Of a stretch of 44,856 nucleotides of DNA, positions 6,707 to 15,624 are shown piece by piece. The translations under genes were made by a program, and so were the position numbers. The stretch is from Nitrospira sp. (GTDB lineage: Bacteria; Nitrospirota; Nitrospiria; Nitrospirales; Nitrospiraceae). Location of the stretch: assembly GCA_016873495.1 (NCBI GenBank), contig VGXC01000027.1:1-44856 (forward strand). The letters run 5' to 3'. The notes beneath the pieces are model-generated. The model made no database searches, was not told where the DNA came from, and saw nothing but the letters and a program-made list of their open reading frames with translations. Position 1 is the stretch's first letter. Each line of letters starts with the position of its first letter.

Positions 6707-7813
6707 TTAGAGCCCCGCCTGCACCGCGCTCCACTCGAAAGAAAACGGCTCGGGCGTCTGGCGGGATAACGAGGCCGCTTCGGCCTTGAGCCGGTCCGCC
6801 CTCGCCGCGCTCATGGGGTGGGTGGAGAGGATTTCGACTTGCAGCTTGTCCGATTCCGACAATCGCTCGAAGAAATGGATCATGCCGTCCGGCGCGATCT
6901 TCGCCCGGTGCAGCAGTTGCAATCCTTGGAGATCCGCCTGCGTTTCCTGCTCCCGTCCGAATTTGAGCGTCAGCAACTCGACGCCCAACCGTTTTGCCAG
7001 GCCCACCAGCCCCTGTTGATCGCCCACGACAATCGTCACCACCGCCACGAGCCCCGCCGTCTTGACGATCCGTTCCAGCCCATGGCGCAGCAGCACATGG
7101 TTCAGCTCATGGGCCAGGACGCCGGCTACTTCCTCCGGGCTCTCGGCCTTCTTGAGTAGCCCCGTGAACACGACCACGTAGCCGCCCGGCAGGGCGAAGG
7201 CGTTGACGACGTCGCTCCGGACGACCGTCACCTCGAACTTGTAGGGGTTGCCGGGAGCCGCGTCGGCCAGTCGTTTGGTGATCTCCTGCACCGCCGCCAC
7301 CGCCGGCCCCTCCTTGACCACCGTCTGGCCGGCCAGGAATTGGCTTCTCGCCGCCTCCCCGATCGGCTGCTCCCATTCGACGGGAATACGGCTCACCGCC
7401 ATCTGCACGAGGGTATCGGAGCCGAGCCAGAGCAACAGGATGAGCCCCACAAGGGACCCGAGCGCCACGAGCAGGATCGTCCGCCGGCCGTGCCTGGCGC
7501 GGCGCACCTGCTGTGCGGTCCGTTCCACATGGGCCGTCAATTCAGGCGGGGCGGCCTGCCGGAAGGCACGGATCAGGTGCGGATCTTTCAGGTAGAGCGT
7601 TCGGCTGCCGCTCCGGGCTTGCCACTTGAGGACCAGATGGTCATGGTCGAACCCGCCGGCATCAATCGAGAAGCTGGAGAAGGGTATCGTCTCCGCCGAT
7701 GCCTCGCCCAGATCAAGCACTAAGCCGGCCGGATTCACTTCGGCGTGACAGGGGACCCCAGCGCCAGGCAAGCCATCCCCGAAGCAGAGGGCGTTGGGAG
7801 AACATTGGCTCAT
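6707..7813 (-). CDS. M48-family membrane zinc metallopeptidase
   Basis: A 368-residue predicted membrane protease. Residues 1-105 form a soluble beta-rich domain, 111-130 a single membrane helix, and the rest an M48 peptidase domain. The zinc site is HELNH at 235-239, with the third ligand in FGREQETQAD (probably Glu290). NAFALPGGYVVVFTGLL before the site is the standard M48 substrate-strand region. Family members (HtpX, Oma1, BepA/LoiP type) do envelope quality control; the N-terminal domain plus one helix resembles the Oma1-like group more than HtpX. ATG 7813 lies inside one arm of a repeat array. The last 71 coding bases are duplicated at 5780-5850. Confidence 0.9.
   Translation of the reverse strand: MSQCSPNALCFGDGLPGAGVPCHAEVNPAGLVLDLGEASAETIPFSSFSIDAGGFDHDHLVLKWQARSGSRTLYLKDPHLIRAFRQAAPPELTAHVERTAQQVRRARHGRRTILLVALGSLVGLILLLWLGSDTLVQMAVSRIPVEWEQPIGEAARSQFLAGQTVVKEGPAVAAVQEITKRLADAAPGNPYKFEVTVVRSDVVNAFALPGGYVVVFTGLLKKAESPEEVAGVLAHELNHVLLRHGLERIVKTAGLVAVVTIVVGDQQGLVGLAKRLGVELLTLKFGREQETQADLQGLQLLHRAKIAPDGMIHFFERLSESDKLQVEILSTHPMSAARADRLKAEAASLSRQTPEPFSFEWSAVQAGL
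6723..6793. repeat. 71-bp perfect direct repeat, copy 2
   Basis: This copy is the coding 3' end of the intact M48 protease gene and is identical to 5780-5850. Confidence 0.85.
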
Positions 7814-7904
7814 TGAATCATTGACGATTCAGAGGAATTGACGATTGCACCAGTGCCGATTGACGAATGGCTTTCAATGAATCAATGACCCAATGAAGAA
7901 ATCG
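7810..7904. repeat. Octamer-word inverted array (array A)
   Basis: Words of the form xTCATTGA at 7810-7824 and xxCAATGA at 7874-7896 repeat with a period of eight bases. The 15-base arms at 7810-7824 and 7874-7888 are complementary with one mismatch. ATTGACGA occurs three times between or beside the arms, and its complement TCGTCAAT lies near 7902. The array lies in the upstream region of the M48 gene and just past the stop of the AIM24-family gene. Confidence 0.55.
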
Positions 7905-7910
7905 TCAATT

Positions 7911-8594
7911 TCACTCGGAAACAGGGATGAACTGCCTGATCCAGTTCCCGAATCCGCCCGGGTTGCGGCTCTGGATGTAGACGACACCGGGGCCACGGAA
8001 GCGGCAGACAAGCCCTTCGCCGGAGGTGAAGCTGGCGATCCAGCCGGCGGAAGCCTTTTCGATGTTGTACGAGGTCGTCGCCGTCCAGGCCACCAGATGG
8101 CTGTTATCCACGATGTATTCCTGATCCGGCTTGAGCTCGACCTTGTGGATGGCCCCGAAGCTGTTCAGGACCAAGGTGCCGGTCCCGCTCATCCGGAGGA
8201 TGAAGAACCCTTCCCCGCCCAGCAGGCCTCGGCTGAGGCTTTGCATCTTGCTCTCGATCTTCACGCTGTCCGCCCCAGCCAGGAACCCGTCCTTCTGGAC
8301 CAGGTACTCGTTCACCCCGTCCAGTTCCAGAATCACGATGTCGCCCGGCACGGTCGGAGCCAGGAGCACTTCGCCGGCGCCGCGCGTCGCCCGCAGGGTC
8401 TGAAAAAAGAATTTCTCGCCGCTCAGCATCCGGCGCGAGAGGGCGCCCAGAAAGCCTCCTTCCATTTTGCTTTCCACGTCCACCGTGGGCGAGCAGGCGA
8501 CCATCGCGCCAGATTCGGCCTTGACGGTCTCGCCCGCCGCCAGTTCGACCCGTACCATCGGAAAGGCTCCTGGATACAAGATTTCGCTTTTCAT
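7911..8594 (-). CDS. AIM24/TIGR00266-family protein
   Basis: A 227-residue protein of the AIM24 (TIGR00266) beta-helix-like family. Diagnostic stretches are VELAAGETVKAESGAMVACS near the start, GGFLGALSRRMLSGEKFF, the glycine-rich GFFILRMSGTGTLVLNSFG and the end GGFGNWIRQF. No signal peptide is present, so it is probably cytoplasmic. Bacterial function is not established; the mitochondrial relative Aim24 influences inner-membrane architecture. The ATG at 8594 is 44 bases after the stop of the amidohydrolase gene, so the two probably form an operon. Its ribosome site (TTAGGAG) overlaps a heptamer array in that gap. Confidence 0.85.
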   Translation of the reverse strand: MKSEILYPGAFPMVRVELAAGETVKAESGAMVACSPTVDVESKMEGGFLGALSRRMLSGEKFFFQTLRATRGAGEVLLAPTVPGDIVILELDGVNEYLVQKDGFLAGADSVKIESKMQSLSRGLLGGEGFFILRMSGTGTLVLNSFGAIHKVELKPDQEYIVDNSHLVAWTATTSYNIEKASAGWIASFTSGEGLVCRFRGPGVVYIQSRNPGGFGNWIRQFIPVSE

Positions 8595-8606
8595 GTTTTT
8601 GAGTCT

Positions 8607-8634
8607 CCTAACCCCTTACGCTTCACGCCTCACG
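8607..8634 (-). repeat. Heptamer array of four imperfect units (array B)
   Basis: On the minus strand it reads CGTGAGG, CGTGAAG, CGTAAGG, GGTTAGG in direct succession. It sits right behind the amidohydrolase stop codon and supplies the ribosome site of the next gene. No second arm is present here. Confidence 0.6.
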
Positions 8635-8638
8635 ATCA

Positions 8639-10120
8639 TCAGCCCGTCACCCACCCATAGATTCGGTTGCTCGGATCGGTCGCGCCGCCGCGATAGGCCA
8701 TCTTGATCCGGCTGATCGCGTCTTTCGGCAGTTCGTTCCGCTTCGCCGCCACGTCCACGCCGAAGATTTTCGCCGCGTTCAATCCGAAGATCCGTTCCTT
8801 GACCTCCCGCGTGAGCGGCGCGAAGCCCTTTTGCTGAATCAAGTCGTCCGGCATCTGGAAGCGCCGGAAGGCTTCGATCTGCCATTGGGGCGACCCGTAC
8901 CAGATCGAGTCCGTCCCCCAGACCACATGGTCCGGACCGAAGGCTCCGATCACCTCGCCCAACAAATGGGCGCAGATGCCCGGATGGGTCGTCACCAGTT
9001 GCGAAAAGGTGCCGCCCAGCTCCATATAGATGTTGTCGATCTTGGGCTCGGCTTGCTTCATCCGGCAAAACTCGCTGGTCCAGGGAATCTCCCCGGTCCG
9101 CGCAAAGTCGATCGCCAGCCCGGCCGCGCTGCGGAAGCCCGAGTGGTAGACCAGAAACTGAATGTCCGGAAAGTCCTTCGCAGCTTTGATCAGGTCCTTC
9201 GGATGATTGAAATCCTCCACCGGTCCCAAGGGCAGCCCCTTGTGGACGCAGACGCGGGGGACACCCAAGGCGCGCGCCTTCTCCAGCATCGGATAGGCGA
9301 TCGCTTCATCGTCCATCCACCAGCCTGCCTCATGCCCCTTAGGCGGCGCGCCCGTGTAGCATTTCCAGGCATCCACCTTCAGTTGCGCCACCTGCTGGGC
9401 CATGAAGTCCCGGTCCTCCCGACCCAGTTGCGGCGTGACCAACCCGTGGGCCAGCATCCGTTGCGAACCGGCGACCCGGTTCACCTCGTCCCGGATGTGG
9501 GCCATCTCCTTCGGCGGCACGACCGCCAGTTGCGGATAGGGTCCCGGCGGCGTGCTGATCAATCCGATGGACGTCTCGCTGTCCAGAAACACTTCGCGGA
9601 GAAAGTTCTCCCAGGACAGGTCCGCCATCGTGCCCCGGTCCCCGGCCAGTTTCGGATTGAGCCCGGCCTCGCGCGCCCGCTTGCGGATGGCGAGGAGCCG
9701 GTCCTTGGTCACCGCCCCCTTGCGCTCCGACTCTTCGTTCAACGGGTCGTAGGCGGAGCCGACGTAGTGCGTCTGGACATCGAAGATAAAATAGGGCACG
9801 CCCTGCCGCTCGGCAAAGGCCGCGGCCTCGACCAGCTCCACGTCCAAGACGTCGAAGAACTTGCCGAAGACCGAGTTCATCGCCAACAGGGCTGCGGCCA
9901 TGCCGCCGGTCGTGCGCAAGAACTCGCGCCGGCTCAACCCCAGCCGTTTGCCCGCCCGCTCCCCAATCGCGTCCGTCAGCCGCTCGACCTGCGCCTGCGC
10001 CGGCGTTTGGGGCAACGGAAGACATTCCTCGTTCGACACGAGTCTGGTGGGGATCGGCGCGCGCGTCGTGGCCCCCCGTCGCATCCCCGGTCCGATCGTA
10101 AAGCGGTGCCGGTTGATCAT
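8639..10120 (-). CDS. Tat-dependent amidohydrolase (ACMSD-like amidohydrolase_2 family)
   Basis: A 493-residue metal-dependent hydrolase with a twin-arginine signal, SRREFLRTTGG, at residues 63-73 followed by a hydrophobic stretch. The signal is unusually far inside, so the true start may lie well downstream of the ATG at 10120. The mature part fits the amidohydrolase_2 TIM barrel: FDVQTHYVG near the start (the canonical HxH is read as QTHY), a lysine-containing DAWKCYTG strand, VCVHKG, FLVYHSG and the late VVWGTDSIWYGSP. Such enzymes hydrolyse or decarboxylate ring compounds; the substrate is unknown. Export to the periplasm distinguishes it from classic cytoplasmic members. It is followed by the AIM24-family gene. 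Confidence 0.82.
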   Translation of the reverse strand: MINRHRFTIGPGMRRGATTRAPIPTRLVSNEECLPLPQTPAQAQVERLTDAIGERAGKRLGLSRREFLRTTGGMAAALLAMNSVFGKFFDVLDVELVEAAAFAERQGVPYFIFDVQTHYVGSAYDPLNEESERKGAVTKDRLLAIRKRAREAGLNPKLAGDRGTMADLSWENFLREVFLDSETSIGLISTPPGPYPQLAVVPPKEMAHIRDEVNRVAGSQRMLAHGLVTPQLGREDRDFMAQQVAQLKVDAWKCYTGAPPKGHEAGWWMDDEAIAYPMLEKARALGVPRVCVHKGLPLGPVEDFNHPKDLIKAAKDFPDIQFLVYHSGFRSAAGLAIDFARTGEIPWTSEFCRMKQAEPKIDNIYMELGGTFSQLVTTHPGICAHLLGEVIGAFGPDHVVWGTDSIWYGSPQWQIEAFRRFQMPDDLIQQKGFAPLTREVKERIFGLNAAKIFGVDVAAKRNELPKDAISRIKMAYRGGATDPSNRIYGWVTG

Positions 10121-10200
10121 GGTGCCGGTCTCCGTGGGTGAATCGCAGCTCTCGGGTGATTCTGTGGAAAAGCCCCGGTCGAGTCAAGCTGGAATAGCCG

Positions 10201-10243
10201 TCAGCGCTCAGCGATCAGCCACGAGCTGAGGGCTGAAGGCTCA
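10201..10243. repeat. Heptamer hairpin array (array C)
   Basis: The units TCAGCGC, TCAGCGA, TCAGCCA are followed by GAGCTGA, GGGCTGA, AGGCTCA. The second set is roughly the complement of the first, so the array can fold into 5-bp stems separated by 2x2 internal loops. It lies between the divergently placed amidohydrolase gene and the leader at 10272-10431. Confidence 0.6.
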
Positions 10244-10271
10244 TCGTTTCCAATGCAGGCCGAACCGCCGG

Positions 10272-10431
10272 TTGACAAACCGCCCGCGGCGTAGCAAGCT
10301 GAAACTGTTTCTGTGAGGGCTTGCCATGGCACCGGGGTAAGACAGCCACGGCCCTTCGGGTCTCTCGTTTCTCCTCATCGGCACCTCCGATCAGGCCTTC
10401 TTGGGCTGTGTCAGCCCGGGAAGGCTTTTTT
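10272..10431 (+). ncRNA. Structured leader or small RNA with intrinsic terminator
   Basis: TTGACA at 10272-10277 is a good -35, but only a weak -10 follows near 10292-10300. The following 130 bases hold several short helices: AGGGC/GCCCT, a GGCCCTTCGGGTC mini-hairpin, and ATCGG/CCGAT around CACCT. They end in a strong terminator at 10395-10431. The unit is either an attenuated 5' leader of the gene starting at 10459 or an independent small RNA. It matches no riboswitch class I could recall. Confidence 0.45.
10395..10431 (+). terminator. Strong Rho-independent terminator 28 bases before a start codon
   Basis: A stem of about 14 bp (GCCTTCTTGGGCTG paired with CAGCCCGGGAAGGC, including two G-U pairs) with a TGT loop is followed by six T at 10426-10431. 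It precedes the ribosome site AAAGGAG and ATG 10459, the arrangement of transcription attenuation. Confidence 0.8.
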
Positions 10432-10458
10432 GTTTCCTCAACGAAAGGAGTGACGGCC

Positions 10459-10788
10459 ATGAAGACCTATCTTGCTATTGTCGGCGCGGCGCTGCTCGTC
10501 GCGCTCCTGGCCACGGTCGTATTCGCCAACCCCGCCTTGCTCCCGAAGCACCCGGGGTACCCCTCAGGGGGTGAGTTCGCCTATGACAAGGGGCAATCCA
10601 ACCAGACCGGGGGAAAAGCCCTGCAAGAGGCGGCGGCGGTTGACGACCAGCATGCCGTGCAAAACCTGAGGGATGCCAACAATCAACGGATCGTTCAGAA
10701 GGAGGGAGCGGGACGGCTGCCGAAAGTGCAAGGGCCCAACATCAAGATCGAGCCGCCGGTCAATGAAGCCACCAGGATGGGCAAGTAG
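10459..10788 (+). CDS. Small secreted protein of unknown function
   Basis: A 109-residue protein starting at ATG 10459 with AAAGGAG upstream; the longer open frame back to 10321 would run through the terminator and is rejected. The signal peptide is hydrophobic and ends VVFANP, so it should be cleaved by signal peptidase I. The mature part is hydrophilic and low in hydrophobic residues: HPGYPSGGEFAYDKGQSNQT, then repeated Gln, Asn and Val-rich segments, and no cysteine. This suggests a flexible periplasmic or extracellular protein. It is preceded by the structured leader at 10272-10431 and followed by a strong hairpin at 10800-10830, so it appears to be a single-gene unit. Confidence 0.75.
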   Translation: MKTYLAIVGAALLVALLATVVFANPALLPKHPGYPSGGEFAYDKGQSNQTGGKALQEAAAVDDQHAVQNLRDANNQRIVQKEGAGRLPKVQGPNIKIEPPVNEATRMGK

Positions 10789-10799
10789 GGTCCATCAGC

Positions 10800-10830
10800 G
10801 GCCGGCGCACAGACCCTGTGTGCGCCGGCC
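10800..10830. terminator. Perfect 12-bp hairpin between convergent genes
   Basis: GGCCGGCGCACA at 10800-10811 pairs perfectly with TGTGCGCCGGCC at 10819-10830, with a seven-base loop. It lies between the stop of the secreted protein (10788) and the stop of the convergent permease gene (10846). It has no T tract, so it may stop transcription from either side only weakly or protect RNA ends. Confidence 0.55.
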
Positions 10831-10845
10831 GGCCTGACCGACGCA

Positions 10846-12180
10846 TCATTGCACGAGATAGCGAACCGCCAGGAGCCCCGCGAACAGATAGATCAGCCAC
10901 GGCGCGTCCGACAAGCGGCCGGTGACGAGCTTGAGAACCGTGTAAGAGATCAGCCCAAAGGCGATCCCGTCCGTGATGCTCACGGCGAGCGGGATGAGGA
11001 CGATCGTCAGGAAGGCCGGGATCGCTTCGGTCGGGTCCCCCCAGGGCACATCGGCAACCCCGCGCAGCATGAAGCTGCCGACCAGGATCAGCGCCGGCGC
11101 GATCACGGGATAGAGCTGCGCCCCCTCTGGCGTGACGTAGCCCCCACCCACCATTTTGGCCAGCGGCGCGAAAAAGAGGGCCAGCAGAAACAAACCGGCG
11201 GTGACCACGCTGGCCAAGCCGGTCCGCCCGCCAGCCGCCACGCCGGCGGCGCTCTCCACGTAGCTCGTGACCGTGGAGGTGCCCAGCAGCGCGCCGACGG
11301 TCATGCCGGCCGCGTCCGCCGTCAAGGCCTTTTCGGCCCGGGGGAGCCGGCCGTCTTTGAGAAGACCTGCCTGCCGGCTCACCCCGACCAGCGTCCCGAT
11401 CGTGTCGAAGAGGGCGAGGAAGAAAAACACGAAGACGATCAGGAGGCCCTGGTGCGAGAGGAGATCGCGCAAGTCCAGCTCGAACAAGGTCGGGCTCAAG
11501 GAGGGCGGCGCGCTGAGGATTCCGTGATACCTCACCAGGCCCAGGGCCAGGCCGGCCATCGTCGTCGCCGTGATCCCCCAGAGGATGGCCGCCCGGTGTC
11601 CCCTCGCGACCAGCCCCGCGGTGAGCAGCAGGCCGAATAGGGACAGGAGGACCGGAGCACTCCCCAAATGCCCCAACCCGACGAGTACCCCGGGCCGCGC
11701 CACGACGATGCCCGCCCATTGCAAGCCGACGAAGGCGATTAACAACCCGATGCCGACGGCAATGGCCTGCTTCAGAGAGTCCGGCACCGCGTTCAGCAAC
11801 CGTTCCCGAAAGCCGAACCGCGACAGCCCCAAAAATAAGAGGCCCGACACAAAGACCGCGCCCAAAGCCGTCTGCCAGGGCACCCCCATGCCGCCCGCCG
11901 CCACGGCCCCGCAGACGGTGAAGGCGAAGTAGACGTTGTGCCCCATAGCCGGCGCCAGCGCGATCGGATAGTTGGCCGAGAGCGCCATGAGCAGCGTCGC
12001 GAAGGCGCTGGCCAGGCAGGTGGCCGTCATCACGGCCCCGAAGTCCATCCCGGTCGTCGAGAGAACCGCCGGCTGCACGAAGAGAATGTAGGAGAGGGCG
12101 AGAAAGGTGGTGCCCCCGGCCAGGACTTCGGTCCCGACGGTGGTGCCGTTGGCGTGGAGATGAAAGACTCGCTCCAACAC
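10846..12180 (-). CDS. NCS2-family purine permease (AzgA-like)
   Basis: A 444-residue inner-membrane transporter with about 12-14 hydrophobic segments. It belongs to the AzgA (adenine/guanine/hypoxanthine) branch of NCS2: AGGTTFLALSYILFVQP at the start, the NYPIALAPAMGHNVYFAF motif near residue 80, and VESAAGVAAGGRTGLASVV near residue 310. Members import purines by proton symport. The usual APGMGLN motif reads APAMGHN here, so specificity may differ. Adenine deaminase at 25907-27694 in the same window fits purine salvage, but the two are not linked in an operon. It is convergent with the gene at 10459. Confidence 0.9.
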   Translation of the reverse strand: MLERVFHLHANGTTVGTEVLAGGTTFLALSYILFVQPAVLSTTGMDFGAVMTATCLASAFATLLMALSANYPIALAPAMGHNVYFAFTVCGAVAAGGMGVPWQTALGAVFVSGLLFLGLSRFGFRERLLNAVPDSLKQAIAVGIGLLIAFVGLQWAGIVVARPGVLVGLGHLGSAPVLLSLFGLLLTAGLVARGHRAAILWGITATTMAGLALGLVRYHGILSAPPSLSPTLFELDLRDLLSHQGLLIVFVFFFLALFDTIGTLVGVSRQAGLLKDGRLPRAEKALTADAAGMTVGALLGTSTVTSYVESAAGVAAGGRTGLASVVTAGLFLLALFFAPLAKMVGGGYVTPEGAQLYPVIAPALILVGSFMLRGVADVPWGDPTEAIPAFLTIVLIPLAVSITDGIAFGLISYTVLKLVTGRLSDAPWLIYLFAGLLAVRYLVQ

Positions 12181-12239
12181 GATGCTCTGTATACTCCCCG
12201 CGCAATACGAGACGGATGGCGCAGCCGGCTATTGTTGGA

Positions 12240-12630
12240 CGCCGGACCGTGGGAGAGACAAGTCAATAGCAGCGCCCTGGCCTTCCGCTCCCTCGGCCCA
12301 GGTCCGGCCGCCATGCCGATCTCCGAGTCCGTCGACTGCACAAGCTTGGTCACATAGTCGTAGGCTCCCGCATCCAACACATCCTTGAGATCGCCGGGCT
12401 CGCTGCGCGACGTCACGACCCCACGATGCTCCCCGTCGCCGGCAACGCTCCAGCCCGCCCACGCCGGGGAGCATCCAGTCCAACTGGACGCGCAGGGGAA
12501 CGCCCTGTCGGCACGCCTCCAGAGCCGACTCCGCATCGGCATGCAGGCTCATCGGGTGTCCGCGCGCCTTGAGGAGGGAGGCCAGCGACAGGCGCGCCGT
12601 ACGATTGTCCTCAACGAGCAGGACGTTCAC
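12240..12630 (-). pseudogene. Decayed response regulator next to the hybrid kinase
   Basis: The start [20 protein letters not shown] and the phospho-site strand LDWMLPGVGGLE of a receiver domain are present in one frame (12630 to about 12445). The second half (VVTSRSEPGDLKDVLDAGAY, then DYVTKLV) continues in another frame at about 12422-12339. Compared with intact receivers, about 40 bases are missing between the halves and the frame changes. Its ATG overlaps the stop of the hybrid kinase (12627-12630), so it was the second gene of that operon. A functional receiver is not expected. Confidence 0.78.
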
Positions 12631-15524
12631 GAGGACCGACTTTGCTCGGACTCAAGCGCGGCGCGCACCCGTTCCACCTCCGATTGCACCTGCCGAAGCC
12701 GCGATTCGGCGTCGGCAACGGTTCCGGACCGGCCCAACATTTCGAGCGAGTCGCAGAGGGCCGACAGGGCGCCAGCGCCGACATTTCCGCCAGCGACCTT
12801 GATCAAGTGGGCAGCCCGTTCCAACGCAGCCGAATCACCCCGCTCCACCGCCACGGTGAGGGCTTGAACCTGTCCCGGCAGGTCGGCGAGGAACTGTTGG
12901 ATGTGCTGGTCCAGGAGCTGCCCACCGGGGCTCAACCGGCGCAGCTCATCGAGGCGTTGAGGGTCGAGCGCTGGCTTCCCGCTCGCGCCCGGCCCCTCGT
13001 GATCCGACACGGCCGCGGCCGCAACGCGTCGCACCCTCAGCGAGGCCCATTCCGCCAGCACCCGTTCCAATTCCTCAGGCCGGGCCGGTTTGGAAATATA
13101 ATCGTCCATCCCTGCCGACAGGCACCGTTCCCGATCTCCTTTCATCGCGTTGGCCGTCATGGCGACAATTGGAATGTGCCTGCCGGATCCGTCCGTCGCT
13201 TCCCATCGGCGAATTTCCCTCGTGGCCTCATACCCATCCATCTCGGGCATCTGGCAATCCATCAGCACTGTGTCGTAGATTTTGCCCTGCACGGCGGCCA
13301 CCGCCTGTTTCCCGTTCTCCACCACATCCGCCCGGTAGCCGAGCTTCTCCAATGTGACGACTACGATCATTTGATTGACCCTGTTGTCCTCCGCGACCAG
13401 AACGAGCGGGCGATTGGAGTCCTGCGCCTCCACCGGGCCGGACGGGTCGGGGAGACGCGCGGCTGACGGCAGAGTCTCGGACCGTTGCCGCGCCGCGCTG
13501 GCCTCAGGATCGGCCAGCGGCACCCCCAAGACGGTCGCCAGGCAATCGAACAACGGCGACTGCCGCACCGGCTTGGTCAAATAAGCTGAGAAGCCCGCCT
13601 CGAGGGTCTGGGCTTCGGCACCGGCCTGCCCCACGGAGGACAACAGCACCAGCTTGACCGCACCCAGGGCCGGATCCGCCTTGATCGCGCGGGCCAGCGC
13701 CCATCCATCCATCTCCGGCATGTGCCCGTCCACGATGGCCAAATCAAAGGGCGCATTGCCCTCGGCGGCTTCCCGCAGCAGTCTCAGGGCAGACGAACCG
13801 CCCTCCGCACTCATCACGTCCGCACCTCGACTCCTGAGCAGGTGTTCGAGCAACAGCCGATTGGTCTGGTTGTCGTCCACAACGCAGATCCGCCGCCCAG
13901 GCAAGTCCGCTGCCGCGCGCGCAGGGGGGACCGTTCCGGCCCCCGGCAGCAATCGGACCGTGAACCAGAACCGGCTGCCTTCTCCCACCCGGCTCTCGAC
14001 GCCGATTTGCCCCCCCATGAGTTCCAGCAGTTGTTTGCAGATTGCCAGCCCCAATCCTGTTCCCCCATACTTGCGCGTGGAAGATCCGTCGACTTGCGAG
14101 AACGACTGGAACAGCCGGGCCTGCCCTTCCGGCGGAATGCCGATCCCCGTGTCCCGGACCTCGAAGCGAATCATCCGCTCGACCTGATCAGCCCCCGACG
14201 CCTCGGCCGGCTGCGTTGAGACCTCTATCACTACCTCACCCCGCTCGGTAAACTTGATGGCGTTGCCGATGAGGTTGGTCAGCACTTGCCGCACGCGGTG
14301 TGGATCGCCCCGATAGCACGACGGCAGGTCCGCCGGAATGAGGCAGGTCAATTCGATCCCTTTGTCGAAGGCGCGCGGGGCCAGCAACTGACTGACGTCC
14401 TCGACCATGGCGCGGAGATCGAAGTCCACCGACTCTATCGTCAGCTTTCCGGCTTCGATCTGCGAGAAGTCCAGGATGTCGTTAATGACGGCCATGAGCG
14501 ATTCGCCGGACTTGGCGACCATCTCGGCGTACTGTCGCTGTTGCGCTGTCAGCGCCGTGTCCAGCAGCAGATCGGCCATGCCGATCACCCCGTTCATCGG
14601 CGTGCGAATTTCGTGGCTCATGTTCGCCAGAAACTCAGCTTTGATCCGCGCACTCTCAACCGCCTGATCCCGCGCCACGGCGAGCGCCTCGTTGGAGGCC
14701 TGAAGCAGTCGGCCGGCTTGCTCACGTTGCTCGATCTCGTCACGCAGCTGGTCGTTGGCCTGTTGGAGGTCGGCGGTGCGTTCGGCCACCTGCCGTTCGA
14801 GCTGGGCCCGATGGGCCTCCAGTTGCCCGTCGCGTACTTGGATTTGTTCGAGCATGGCGTTGAAGGCGTCGACCAGCGCCCCCACTTCGTCCCCGGTTTC
14901 CCGGCGCACCCGCACGGCATAGTCGCGTCTCTCCGACACGTCCCGCGCCACGCGCGCTAACAGCGATACCGGCCCCGACACGTGCCGCTGTAGACGAATC
15001 GCCGCCAGGACACTCACCAGCAGTCCCAGCGACAGGACGGCCGCCCCGCCGACGAGCGCCGTCCTGAGCCAGTCGTGCAACAGGCTCAGGTCGGAACGGA
15101 CCAGCACGGTGCCGATGCGGTCGCCCTCCAGATAGACCGGTGCGACCACATCCAGCCAGTCGCGACCGAAGCGGACGCCTTCGAAATCCAACGGTCCTTC
15201 GACGGCAGCACTGCCGTCTCGACTATACGAGGCCAGCGGCCGGCCGTCGGATCGGTAGAGGACCGCGAACTCGACGTGGGGCGCAGCGCGCGCGTGGCTC
15301 AGGATTTCCCGGGCCGACCGGGCATCGTTGAAGGATAACGCCGCCTCGCTGTTGGAGGCCAACACGGCCGCCTGGGTGGACACGTTGTTCGCCAGCGTGC
15401 CTCGCACCTGAAGATAGCCACCGATCAAGGAGGCCGCTCCGGCCAGCACCAGCGCGAGCGCACTGCCGCCCGTCATGATCAGCACCAGCTTGTCGCGGAT
15501 CGATCTGTCGGCGAACGATTTCAT
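12627..15524 (-). CDS. Membrane hybrid histidine kinase: CHASE8-like, HAMP, HisKA, HATPase, REC, REC, HPt
   Basis: A 965-residue BarA-like phosphorelay sensor. Residues 13-36 and 153-176 are membrane helices, enclosing a periplasmic domain of the CHASE8 type ([35 protein letters not shown]). HAMP follows to about 230, then coiled coil, then HisKA with the phospho-histidine at His304 ([12 protein letters not shown]). The ATPase has its N box (NLIGNAIKF), DTGIGI and GTGLGL. Receiver 1 has Asp599 ([11 protein letters not shown]), receiver 2 has Asp756 ([11 protein letters not shown]), and the HPt domain has His906 ([17 protein letters not shown]). All phosphorelay residues are present. CHASE8 is the input domain of YfiN-type proteins, and a YfiR homologue lies just upstream (start 16209), suggesting a YfiR-like inhibitor sensing to this kinase. 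Its linked response regulator is broken. Confidence 0.92.
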   Translation of the reverse strand: MKSFADRSIRDKLVLIMTGGSALALVLAGAASLIGGYLQVRGTLANNVSTQAAVLASNSEAALSFNDARSAREILSHARAAPHVEFAVLYRSDGRPLASYSRDGSAAVEGPLDFEGVRFGRDWLDVVAPVYLEGDRIGTVLVRSDLSLLHDWLRTALVGGAAVLSLGLLVSVLAAIRLQRHVSGPVSLLARVARDVSERRDYAVRVRRETGDEVGALVDAFNAMLEQIQVRDGQLEAHRAQLERQVAERTADLQQANDQLRDEIEQREQAGRLLQASNEALAVARDQAVESARIKAEFLANMSHEIRTPMNGVIGMADLLLDTALTAQQRQYAEMVAKSGESLMAVINDILDFSQIEAGKLTIESVDFDLRAMVEDVSQLLAPRAFDKGIELTCLIPADLPSCYRGDPHRVRQVLTNLIGNAIKFTERGEVVIEVSTQPAEASGADQVERMIRFEVRDTGIGIPPEGQARLFQSFSQVDGSSTRKYGGTGLGLAICKQLLELMGGQIGVESRVGEGSRFWFTVRLLPGAGTVPPARAAADLPGRRICVVDDNQTNRLLLEHLLRSRGADVMSAEGGSSALRLLREAAEGNAPFDLAIVDGHMPEMDGWALARAIKADPALGAVKLVLLSSVGQAGAEAQTLEAGFSAYLTKPVRQSPLFDCLATVLGVPLADPEASAARQRSETLPSAARLPDPSGPVEAQDSNRPLVLVAEDNRVNQMIVVVTLEKLGYRADVVENGKQAVAAVQGKIYDTVLMDCQMPEMDGYEATREIRRWEATDGSGRHIPIVAMTANAMKGDRERCLSAGMDDYISKPARPEELERVLAEWASLRVRRVAAAAVSDHEGPGASGKPALDPQRLDELRRLSPGGQLLDQHIQQFLADLPGQVQALTVAVERGDSAALERAAHLIKVAGGNVGAGALSALCDSLEMLGRSGTVADAESRLRQVQSEVERVRAALESEQSRSS

Positions 15525-15624
15525 GGTTTGATCACGCGCGCTCCAATCGCCTTCCCCGCCACGCGTCCGTTCTCATCCTCAGGCGTCACCCTACTGAAGG
15601 GCCTGGCCGATCAGGCGGCATCCA

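Noticed and set aside
8831..10141. 436-codon open frame on the plus strand opposite the amidohydrolase
   Set aside because: It mirrors a clear Tat-signal/amidohydrolase gene; its text is rich in Arg, His, Gly and Pro as expected of a GC shadow frame, without a domain.
10321..10458. Upstream extension of the small secreted protein to start at 10321
   Set aside because: It would translate through a strong terminator and lacks a ribosome site; ATG 10459 has AAAGGAG and a signal peptide directly after.
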